Source: an uncultured Planctomycetota bacterium
Lineage (GTDB): Bacteria; Planctomycetota; Phycisphaerae; Phycisphaerales; UBA5793
Reading direction: 5' to 3'
Length of the DNA: 64,000 nucleotides
Assembly: GCA_900696685.1 (NCBI GenBank)
Contig: CAADHA010000075.1
Coordinates: 1 to 64,000, forward strand
The notes under the pieces were generated by a model. That model ran no database searches. It was not told the origin of the DNA and saw only the letters and a list, made by a program, of their open reading frames with translations. Shown in pieces: positions 34,269 to 41,633 of this stretch (position 1 is the first letter of the stretch; each line of letters opens with the position of its first letter). The position numbers were made by a program, and so were the translations under genes.

Positions 34269-35477
34269 TCACTCAATCTTCCTCAAACTGACACTGATGA
34301 TGTTCTGGTTGCCCGTTCGAATGCGTTCAAGCGTGGCGTCGGACGGACTGCGGACAAGATGGACGCGGGCGCAGGTCGCCTCGGCGCCGTGGTAGTTGAT
34401 GTTCTCGACCTCCTCGACGTTGATGGACTCGTCGGCAAGCGCCTTGAAGACGTGGGAGAGTACTCCGGGCCGGTTAAGGTGGCGCACCGAGAGGACGTGC
34501 GTCGCCACGGTGCCCGCATGCCGGTTCACACAGTTGAGGACCTCGTGCGACTTGAGGTAGCAGGTCATCATGCGGATGACCTCGTGGGCGATGGCGATCT
34601 GCGCCTGGTCGGTCGAGGCGCCGATGTGGTGCGTGCCGTAGACGCCGCGGTGCTGCGCGAGTTCGCTGCGGAACTCGCCGACGGGGCTTCCCGGCTCGCC
34701 GCGGTAGACGTCCAGCCCGCAGCGGATGCCCTTCTTCTCGATCGCCGCGAGCAATGCCGCTTCATCCACCACGTTGCCGCGCGACGTGTTGATGAGGTAT
34801 GCGCCCGGTTTCATTGCATCGAGGAAATCGGCATTGACAAAGTCCGCCGTCTCCTTGTTCCCCGTGACGTTGATGCTCACGACGTCGCTGAGGCGCGCCA
34901 CCTCGATCGGCGTGGCGCCGTACCCGACGCCCAGCGATTCCGCCTCTTCCATCGTCAGGTTGCGCGACCAGGCGACGACCTTCATGCCGAAAGCCTGGGC
35001 GCGCTTCATGATCTCCCTGCCGATCTGGCCCAGGCCGACGATGCCGAGCGTGCGGCCGTACAGCCCGCGCGCCTTGCCGTACTCCTTCTTGTTCCATTTG
35101 CCGGCCCTCAGGTCTGCCGTCTGGTCGGGGATGCGCCGGTCGCAGGCGCAGATCAATCCCATGACGAGTTCGGCGACGGCGATGGAGTTCTTGCCGGGGC
35201 AGTTCGCCACGAACACACCCAGTTTCGACGCAGCCGCAACGTCGATGCTGTCCACGCCCGCGCCTGCGCGTATGACCAGTCCCAGCCTCGGGCAGGCCCT
35301 GAGCGCGTCGGCCGTTACCTTCTTGCCGCGCACAATGAGCACGTCGGGATCGACCTCGCGCAGCATGGCGGGAAGGTCTTCCGCCGTTACGTCGGGGTTC
35401 TGGATCACCTCGCACCCGAGGTCCTTGATGCCGTCCACCCCGACTTTCTCGAACTTTTCTGCGATCAGGACGCGCAT
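34269..35477 (-). CDS. serA: D-3-phosphoglycerate dehydrogenase
   Basis: 402 residues from the ATG at 35477. MRVLIAEKFEKVGVDGIKD, NAD-binding LGIVGLGQIGREIMKRAQAF, catalytic NTSRGNVVDE and THHIGAST-like (YGTHHIGAST), and a C-terminal ACT domain (VLSHVFKALADESINVEEVE) are seen. The enzyme oxidises 3-phosphoglycerate to 3-phosphohydroxypyruvate, the first step of serine synthesis, and the ACT domain is the usual site of serine feedback. The longer frame to 35573 adds 32 residues of unrelated sequence. Upstream in the same direction is DUF1015 (44 bp gap). Confidence 0.94.
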   Translation of the reverse strand: MRVLIAEKFEKVGVDGIKDLGCEVIQNPDVTAEDLPAMLREVDPDVLIVRGKKVTADALRACPRLGLVIRAGAGVDSIDVAAASKLGVFVANCPGKNSIAVAELVMGLICACDRRIPDQTADLRAGKWNKKEYGKARGLYGRTLGIVGLGQIGREIMKRAQAFGMKVVAWSRNLTMEEAESLGVGYGATPIEVARLSDVVSINVTGNKETADFVNADFLDAMKPGAYLINTSRGNVVDEAALLAAIEKKGIRCGLDVYRGEPGSPVGEFRSELAQHRGVYGTHHIGASTDQAQIAIAHEVIRMMTCYLKSHEVLNCVNRHAGTVATHVLSVRHLNRPGVLSHVFKALADESINVEEVENINYHGAEATCARVHLVRSPSDATLERIRTGNQNIISVSLRKIE

Positions 35478-35521
35478 GCCTCGCTCCGCCTCAAACTGGC
35501 CCGGTGGATCCGCTTCAGCGG

Positions 35522-36748
35522 TCAATCGAGTGTATGCACCAGCAGGCCGCTGCGGAGTTTGGGCTCGAACCACGTGCTCTTGGGGGGCATGATCCTGCCC
35601 GCGTCCGAGACGGCCATCAGTTGCGCCACCGTTGTCGGATACATCGAGAACGCGATCGCCATCTCACCGTTCCTGACGCGCCTTTCGAGTTCCGCCGTCC
35701 CACGGATGCCGCCGACGAAGTCGATCCGCTTGTCGGTTCGAATGTCGGCGATGCCGAGGATCGGCTCGAGGACGCGTGATTCGAGCAGCGCCACGTCGAG
35801 CGAGTTGATCGGGTCGCCCCGATCGATGCTCCCTTCGTCAAGTTCCAGGAGGTGCCACTGTCGATCGAGGTAGACGCAGAATGTCCCGGGTGCGGGCGGC
35901 GTCGGCTTGTCCGTTGCTCTCACGCGTCCGACGCGGCGCAACTTCTCAAGGACCTGAACCGGCGTCTGGCCGTTGAGGTCTGTCACGACGCGGTTGTACG
36001 GCATGATGCGCACTTCGGAAGCCGGAAAGATCGCTGCGAGGAACCAGTTGTACTCCTCGGACCCCGTGTGATTCGGGTTTTTCCCTCGGAGCGCCTTGCC
36101 CGCGCGCCAGGCGCTGGCGCAGCGGTGGTGCCCGTCGGCCACGTAAACGTGCGGAACCTTTCCAAACGCCCTCACCAGTGCCCAAGCATCCGGCGCGCTC
36201 CACATCGTGTGCCGCACGCCGTCAACGGCCTTGAAGTCGTAGAGCGCTTCGCCCTTCACCGCTTCGGCCATCCGCCTCGCCACTTCCTCGTCGTCCCGAT
36301 AGGTGAGGAACACCGGCTCGGCGTTGGCGTTCATCTCCAGCACGTGACGCGTGCGGTCATCTTCCTTGTCGCGCCGCGTCTTCTCGTGTTTCCTGATAAG
36401 GTCGTTCTCGTAGTCGTCGATGTGAACGCAGCCGACCAGGCCCGTCTGCGCCTTGCCGTCCATCACGAGGCGGTAGACGTAGATCGCGGGTCGGTTGTCG
36501 CGCACCAGCGTGCCCTCTGCTTGAAAGCGATCGAGATTGGCGCGCCCCCTGGCGTAGATGCGGTCATCATGCGGATCGACATCACCCGGCAGATCGATGT
36601 CCGGCCGACAGACATGCAGAAAACTCAGCGGATTGCCCCGCGCCAGTTCGACCGCTTCCTCGCGGTTCACAACGTCATAGGGAACCGAGGCGACCTTCGC
36701 GGCAATGTCGCGCGGCGGTCGCAAGGCTCGGAAGGGATTGACACGCAT
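35522..36748 (-). CDS. DUF1015-family protein (serine-pathway associated)
   Basis: 408 residues. MRVNPFRALRPPRDIAAKVA, VPYDVVNREEAVELARGNPL, the central VYVADGHHRCASAWR and the FVGGIRG segment are DUF1015 hallmarks. Members occur repeatedly next to serA and serC in planctomycetes, clostridia and archaea; the biochemical role is, to my knowledge, not settled. GGAG lies 8 bp before the ATG at 36748; the longer frame adds 30 residues of low-quality sequence. It is the first gene of the unit DUF1015-serA-serC-rrf2. The ADGHHR motif could bind a metal or phosphate. Confidence 0.92.
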   Translation of the reverse strand: MRVNPFRALRPPRDIAAKVASVPYDVVNREEAVELARGNPLSFLHVCRPDIDLPGDVDPHDDRIYARGRANLDRFQAEGTLVRDNRPAIYVYRLVMDGKAQTGLVGCVHIDDYENDLIRKHEKTRRDKEDDRTRHVLEMNANAEPVFLTYRDDEEVARRMAEAVKGEALYDFKAVDGVRHTMWSAPDAWALVRAFGKVPHVYVADGHHRCASAWRAGKALRGKNPNHTGSEEYNWFLAAIFPASEVRIMPYNRVVTDLNGQTPVQVLEKLRRVGRVRATDKPTPPAPGTFCVYLDRQWHLLELDEGSIDRGDPINSLDVALLESRVLEPILGIADIRTDKRIDFVGGIRGTAELERRVRNGEMAIAFSMYPTTVAQLMAVSDAGRIMPPKSTWFEPKLRSGLLVHTLD

Positions 36749-36856
36749 GGAAGGCTCCAGAGGACAGAGGCGTCGACGAATCAAGGGATCAGGGCGCCGC
36801 TCAGGCGCGAACCGAAAGCCCTGCGAAGGGGAGCGCACCTCGCGTGCATCCCCGCG

Positions 36857-36879
36857 CCGGGTACATTAGCGTACTCCGG
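36857..36879. promoter_or_regulatory. Imperfect palindrome upstream of DUF1015-serA-serC
   Basis: CCGG-GTAC-N6-GTAC-T-CCGG lies 109 bp upstream of the DUF1015 start. The dyad could be an operator. On the minus strand TAATGT lies inside it as a weak -10 candidate without a matching -35 box. Confidence 0.25.
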
Positions 36880-36977
36880 CCCGCCACGGCGATCGGCATC
36901 CTGCCCTGATCCACCCCGCCATCCGCCGGGCGCGGCAATCGCCCTCGCGCGGATCCCCCGACACCCACCGCATTCGG

Positions 36978-37000
36978 GGAGATCACCGCGGTGAATCTCC
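36978..37000. terminator. Palindrome just after the acyl-CoA synthetase stop
   Basis: GGAGATCACC-GC-GGTGAATCTCC pairs over 10 bp with one bulge, directly 3' of the synthetase stop codon. There is no T-run on the minus strand, so a terminator role is only possible. Confidence 0.3.
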
Positions 37001-37001
37001 A

Positions 37002-38474
37002 CTACCTCGCCGCCGCCTCCGGCACCCGCAGTTCCCGGCGCATGATCTTGCCCGTCGGATTGCGCGGCAACTGCTCCACCAGGTGAATGTCGCGCGGCAC
37101 CTTGTACTGCGCGAGATACCTGCGGCAGTGTGATCGAAGCGCCGTCTCGTCAAATGCCGCCCCCTCGACCATCTCCACGAACGCGATCGGCACTTCGCCG
37201 CGCGATTCATCGCGCACGCCGATCACCCCCGAAGCCGCCACGTCGGGATGCCTGTTGAGCACCTCTTCAATTTCCCGCGGGAAGACATTCTCTCCGCCGA
37301 TGATCATCATTTCCTTGATGCGCCCGGTGATGTAGACGAAGCCATCCTCGTCGATGCGGGCCATGTCGCCGGTGCGCAGAAAGCCCTCATCATCAAAGGC
37401 CTTTGCCGTCTCCTCAGGCAGTTTGTAGTAACCCTGCATGATGTTCGGTCCGCGCAGGCGCAGTTCACCGTCCTCGTTGACGCCGCACACCCGGCCGTCG
37501 AGATCGACGACGCGATGCTCGATGCCCGGCAGGGCCTTGCCGACGCTGTGCCGCCGCACTTCGCTCGGCCTGCACCAGTGGCTCACCGCGCTCGTCTCCG
37601 TCATGCCGAATCCTTCGTTGAGAGTCACGTTGAGCCGTTTACGGAAATCCTGGGCCACGGCGTCGGGCAGCGGCTCGCCGCCCGAAACGACATACTTGAG
37701 GCTCGCCCAGTCTTCCGGCGTCTGGTCCTTGACCGTGAGCAGCGCGCCGTACATCGAGGCGATGCCCATGAACGCCGTCGGCCGGTGTTGCCGCATCAAC
37801 TGAATGATCTTGCGCGGCACAAACCGGGCCGTGTACACCACCTTCAGCCCCCGGCTCAGCGGCAGAAGGGTCAAGACCGTCAGGCCGAAAACGTGGAATT
37901 GCGGCAGAACGCCCAGCAGCACATCCGTGTGGTCAAAGTGCGCCCACCGGCAGCACTGGTCGATGTTCGCTTCGAGGTTGCCGTGCGAGAGCATGACTCC
38001 CTTGGGCCTGCCGCTCGTGCCCGAAGTGTAGAGCAGCACCGCCAGATCGTCGCGCGACGGCCACGCGGGCCAGCGCAGGGACGGTATCCCCTTGAAACTC
38101 ATCCGGTCCAGCCGTATCAGGCGCGGCCCGCGCGGCGCCCCGCCTACAAAATCCAGCATCGGTCCAACCGTGATGATCGAGTCAATCTCCGAATCGTCGC
38201 AGACGTATTGCAGGTCGCTGCCCTTGAGCAGGTAATTCAGCGGAACCACGCTCCGGCCGAGCATCCACGCCGCCAGGATTGACATGGGAAAAAGTCCGCT
38301 CGTGGGCAGCATGATTCCAACGTGGCGCGATTCGCTCACCCGCTCGATCTCCGCCGCGAGGTGCAGCGAGCCGACCAGGAGTTCAATCGCCTGCCACGAG
38401 CGCTGATCGTCCACGATCACGACCCGTCTTGGCCGCGTGGCCAGTTGCCGCACCATCGCCCACGGTGTGTTCAT
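37002..38474 (-). CDS. AMP-forming acyl-CoA synthetase
   Basis: 490 residues from the ATG at 38474. ANL-superfamily motifs: P-loop LLYTSGTSGRPKGVMLSHGN, GFGMTETSAVSHW, TGDMARIDEDGFVYITGR, and the C-terminal PRNPTGKIMRREL with the catalytic lysine. These enzymes activate a carboxylate with ATP to the acyl-AMP and transfer it to CoA; the sequence resembles long-chain fatty acid-CoA ligases, but the substrate cannot be fixed by reading. The N-terminal 100 residues are shorter and less conserved than usual. In-frame starts at 38597 and 38543 are possible, but their translations are not family-like. It is followed by a gap before DUF1015. Confidence 0.9.
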   Translation of the reverse strand: MNTPWAMVRQLATRPRRVVIVDDQRSWQAIELLVGSLHLAAEIERVSESRHVGIMLPTSGLFPMSILAAWMLGRSVVPLNYLLKGSDLQYVCDDSEIDSIITVGPMLDFVGGAPRGPRLIRLDRMSFKGIPSLRWPAWPSRDDLAVLLYTSGTSGRPKGVMLSHGNLEANIDQCCRWAHFDHTDVLLGVLPQFHVFGLTVLTLLPLSRGLKVVYTARFVPRKIIQLMRQHRPTAFMGIASMYGALLTVKDQTPEDWASLKYVVSGGEPLPDAVAQDFRKRLNVTLNEGFGMTETSAVSHWCRPSEVRRHSVGKALPGIEHRVVDLDGRVCGVNEDGELRLRGPNIMQGYYKLPEETAKAFDDEGFLRTGDMARIDEDGFVYITGRIKEMMIIGGENVFPREIEEVLNRHPDVAASGVIGVRDESRGEVPIAFVEMVEGAAFDETALRSHCRRYLAQYKVPRDIHLVEQLPRNPTGKIMRRELRVPEAAAR

Positions 38475-38642
38475 GTGCAGGATTCTCGGCCGACCGCAAG
38501 GAGAGTCAACACAATGGACGAGCGTGGTCGGCCGGATGCTCATCGTCGTCCTTGCCGGTGTCGTCCCGGCTTGTGGGATGAATGCCGTGCGGCACAAGAT
38601 CTGGATCCGAACGCCGAGGGGTCCTCCAGTGAAGGGAAAAAC

Positions 38643-38727
38643 AAACGGGACAGGTACATTTTATCTCTTTGATTATCAAGTAGTTACGTAAGATTCTTGG
38701 GCAGAAATAAATGTACCTGTCCCGTTT
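38643..38727. repeat. AT-rich palindromic element, candidate REP/MITE remnant
   Basis: AAACGGGACAGGTACATTT (38643-38661) and its exact reverse complement (38709-38727) form perfect 19-bp arms around a 47-nt centre. Pairing extends outwards through GGAAAA/TTTTCC with a small bulge, to about 38635-38734. The centre has two further small palindromes (TTGATTATCAA at 38669-38679 and TTACGTAA at 38684-38691). The element is visibly AT-rich against its GC-rich surroundings and stands alone in a 503-bp gap (38475-38977) without a coding sequence. Similar GGGACAGGTACATTT arms recall IS200/RAYT-associated repeats, an inference from memory. Confidence 0.7.
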
Positions 38728-38911
38728 ATTTTCCGTTCCGCACATTCTCGGAGATGGCTGGGCACCTGCTTCGCTTCACCCGCGGCAGCGCTCGTTCACG
38801 CCGCGAGGGCGAGAGGCATGCCAGGGGTTGCGCCCTCCGACCTCACGCTGAACGCGTCCGGCAACGGCGGAAGTGCCATGGACCCCGACTACACCATCCT
38901 TGCCTTTGCGC

Positions 38912-38940
38912 TTGATCCGATCCCGACGCCTCCCTATCAA
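38912..38940 (+). promoter_or_regulatory. Possible promoter of the CII-like gene
   Basis: TTGATC and TATCAA are separated by 17 bp and end 37 bp upstream of the ATG at 38978. Each hexamer has four of six matches. Confidence 0.4.
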
Positions 38941-38977
38941 GGTAGTCGTTTCCCCGAAGAGTGCAAGCCGGCAATCC

Positions 38978-39421
38978 ATGACCACACCCCCCGACGACCA
39001 CGAAGAGGATCTGCCCGCTCAGGCCTTCCGCGCCCTCGTCGACAGCGTCGGCGTCAAGCGCTTCGCCTCGGGCATGGGTCTCTCCACGCGCCAGGTCAAC
39101 CGCATCCTCTCCGGCGCCCAGCCGAACCCCATCGAGCGACTCATCAAGAGCCTCTCATGCTGCGAGGCCCAGATCGGCGACCGGGTGCTCGATCTCATCT
39201 GCCAGGAGATGGGAGGCTACTTCATCCGCGAGGAGACAATTGACGCCGCATCCGTCAACGCCGTGCGCGAGTGCGCCGAAGCCATCGCCGCCATCAGCGA
39301 CGGACACATTTCGAAGATGGACGAGGTGCAGATCCGCGAAGCCGTCGCCGCACTCACCGCCCTCGCCAAAATCGTCAGGCAGCAGAAGGTGCGGAAAGTC
39401 AACGTTCACGCGGGCAACTGA
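38978..39421 (+). CDS. CII-like phage-type regulatory protein
   Basis: 147 residues from the ATG at 38978. An N-terminal helix-turn-helix-like segment (GVKRFASGMGLSTRQVNRIL) precedes SLSCCEAQIGDRVLDLICQE and GGYFIREE. The C-terminal helix AVRECAEAIAAISDGHISKM followed by VQIREAVAALTALAKIVRQQ matches the layout of the phage regulatory protein CII family (PF06892 type). Such proteins occur outside prophages in planctomycetes and other bacteria. No phage structural genes are nearby, so it may be a domesticated regulator. Upstream lies the palindromic element. Its target is unknown. Confidence 0.65.
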   Translation: MTTPPDDHEEDLPAQAFRALVDSVGVKRFASGMGLSTRQVNRILSGAQPNPIERLIKSLSCCEAQIGDRVLDLICQEMGGYFIREETIDAASVNAVRECAEAIAAISDGHISKMDEVQIREAVAALTALAKIVRQQKVRKVNVHAGN

Positions 39422-39562
39422 GAACCTGTCTGAGAATCGTCGGGTGCCGTGGTCCGGAGGAAGGATCTGCGACCGGAGGGCCACGTCGTGACGCAGACGG
39501 TCGATCACACCGGCTCAGTCGTCAATCGCGCGCCGGCGTGGCCGGTGCTCCCGAGGCGTCAC

Positions 39563-39591
39563 TTGACCACGGCACTCCCAGTTCACATACT
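39563..39591 (+). promoter_or_regulatory. Promoter candidate for the TlpA-like gene
   Basis: TTGACC and CATACT are separated by exactly 17 bp, 114 bp upstream of the ATG at 39705. The -35 box matches five of six positions and the -10 box four of six. Confidence 0.45.
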
Positions 39592-39704
39592 GTCTCTGAG
39601 CCTCGCGGGTCTCTCGATGCGCGGAGTATGATCTCAGGCGAACGGGCGCGAAAGGTAGTGCGCCGCGGCGTTTTCCCGCTGTCACACTCAGGAGAGACTT
39701 GACA

Positions 39705-41489
39705 ATGTCAGCCCGGACCCGACGCATTCCCGGACGCTCACCAACGGGCGCCGCAGTCCTGGTGCTTGCCGCGATGTTGTCGATGGCGCTCGCTGCCCGC
39801 ATGTCCATTGCGAGCGATGAGCCTGTTCTGACCGTCGTCGTCACCGACGCCGCGGGCAACGCGGTGCCCGACGCCGAGGCGTACCTCATCGAGAACACGT
39901 ACTCCATGCCGCTGTCATTGACCTGGCGGCGGGCCGACGCGGCCGGGATCGCGCGTTTCGACCGCGCATCGTTCAAGCCCGATACGCTGCCCGAAGGCCG
40001 GGTTCAACCCTCGACTCTGGTGGTGCGTTCCCCCCGCCATGCATGGTCGACGCGGATAGTCTCCGTGCCCTCCGCGGAGATCGTTCGGGTGTCGCTGGAT
40101 GAAGGGCGGCTGATCGAAGTGCGCCTCGCGCCGCCGGAGGGCGCCTCACTGCCCGACGAACTCACTCCCATCATCTTCGCCGAAGGCCAGTCGGTCGCGG
40201 CGTGGCTGACGCAGGTGCAGCGGTTCAACAGCGACGAAGGGAGCAAGGCTTGCTTCAACGCCGCGCTTCCTCGGCGCATCGGAGAGGGCCGATTCAACGT
40301 TCGCGTGCCCGGCGACTGCGAGAACATCTGGGTTCTGGTGAATCACCCGGGATTCCTCCGCGCCTTCCAGGCGGGGCCGTTCGCGACTCGTTCCGGCGAA
40401 GGCCTCATCGAAGCCGCGCTTCCCCGGCCCGCGACGCTCGCGATCCGGCTCGTGCCGGACCAGTCAGCCGCACACGATTACCGCAACTGCGGCGTGGTCG
40501 TCTTTGCCTCGCCCGAAATCCCGGATGGGGGCTGGAGTTTCACCGTCTTCAGCGAGCACGTCGAGTCGCAGTCGCTCCAAGCAGACCTCACCGACCTCGC
40601 TCCCCAGTACTACTACGTGAACGCCGTCACCGGGACCAAGGCTGACCAGAAGAACCGCGACCGCCCCGACTTTTTCAGCACGCAGTCATCCGCCCGGCCG
40701 GACGCCGGCGGGCGGGAGGAAGTCGCCTTTGCCTTGCAGACCTATGACGAGGCTTCGCTTCGCGAGCGGCTCAAGGGCGACCACACACTCATTGTCAGGG
40801 TCACCAACGCCGACGGCTCGCCCGCCGCAGGGAAAGAGTACGAACTCTCCTTCCTTCTCCAGCAGTTCGGCCGCAACCTGAGCATTCAGAAGGGCACGCT
40901 TCCCGAGAGCGGCGAGTTCACAGTGTCCGGACTGCCGAAGGGCGGGCAGGAGTTTCTTGAGGTGTCGATTGACGGCAAGGGCGCCGGTTACGTTTTCCTC
41001 AGGGAGGACGAGTTGCAGACCACCATCGAGGTCAGCATCGCGCCCGCCGTGGGCACCATGGCGCCCGACATCGAGTTCACCCGCCTCGACGACGGCTCGG
41101 TGTTTCGGCTCTCGTCGCTGCGCGGCCAGGTGGTCTACCTCGACTTCTGGGCATCGTGGTGCGGCCCCTGCCAGGAGCCGATGGCCCACAGCGATGCACT
41201 CATCGCCAGGCGCACCGACTGGAAGGGCAAGGCCGTCATCATCGGCGCCAGCATAGACAACGGCATCGAGATCATCCGCGAGCACGTCGGCAAGCGAGGC
41301 TGGAACAACGTCCTCCAGGCTTACTGCAGCGAAGGCAATCCGGGATGGGAGTGCGATGCGGTGAAGCGCTATGCGGTGCGCGGCGTGCCCACCTGTTACC
41401 TCATTGACCAGCAAGGCCGCATCGCCTGGACCGGCCACCCTTCCGGAATCGATGTCGAGTCGGAGATTGATGCACTGCTGAAGCGCTGA
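39705..41489 (+). CDS. Exported TlpA/ResA-like thioredoxin with long N-terminal region
   Basis: 594 residues. A hydrophobic N-terminus (GAAVLVLAAMLSMALAARM) indicates export. The first 440 residues contain Ig-like or carboxypeptidase-regulatory-like beta modules (VLTVVVTDAAGNAVPDAEAY, HTLIVRVTNADGSPAAGKEY). The C-terminal 150 residues are a TlpA-type thioredoxin domain: MAPDIEFTRLDDGSVFRLSS, active site FWASWCGPCQEP (Cys486, Cys489) and cis-proline VRGVPTCYLID. Extra cysteines (AYCSEG, GWECDA) lie in this domain. It probably acts in the periplasm as a thiol-disulfide reductant. GGAGAG lies 8 bp before the ATG; TTG at 39699 also opens the frame but is less likely. Confidence 0.87.
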   Translation: MSARTRRIPGRSPTGAAVLVLAAMLSMALAARMSIASDEPVLTVVVTDAAGNAVPDAEAYLIENTYSMPLSLTWRRADAAGIARFDRASFKPDTLPEGRVQPSTLVVRSPRHAWSTRIVSVPSAEIVRVSLDEGRLIEVRLAPPEGASLPDELTPIIFAEGQSVAAWLTQVQRFNSDEGSKACFNAALPRRIGEGRFNVRVPGDCENIWVLVNHPGFLRAFQAGPFATRSGEGLIEAALPRPATLAIRLVPDQSAAHDYRNCGVVVFASPEIPDGGWSFTVFSEHVESQSLQADLTDLAPQYYYVNAVTGTKADQKNRDRPDFFSTQSSARPDAGGREEVAFALQTYDEASLRERLKGDHTLIVRVTNADGSPAAGKEYELSFLLQQFGRNLSIQKGTLPESGEFTVSGLPKGGQEFLEVSIDGKGAGYVFLREDELQTTIEVSIAPAVGTMAPDIEFTRLDDGSVFRLSSLRGQVVYLDFWASWCGPCQEPMAHSDALIARRTDWKGKAVIIGASIDNGIEIIREHVGKRGWNNVLQAYCSEGNPGWECDAVKRYAVRGVPTCYLIDQQGRIAWTGHPSGIDVESEIDALLKR

Positions 41490-41633
41490 TGTGCGGTGTC
41501 GATGCCGGCACGCCGCTGTGCAGCGAGCCTCTTGCGTTGCGGGAATCCGCTGGCAACCGGCGCGATCCAATTGCGCAGAGCCTGCGGGTCGTCGGCCGGG
41601 CGGTTCGCTCGAGACCCTGATGCCTCTCCATGC

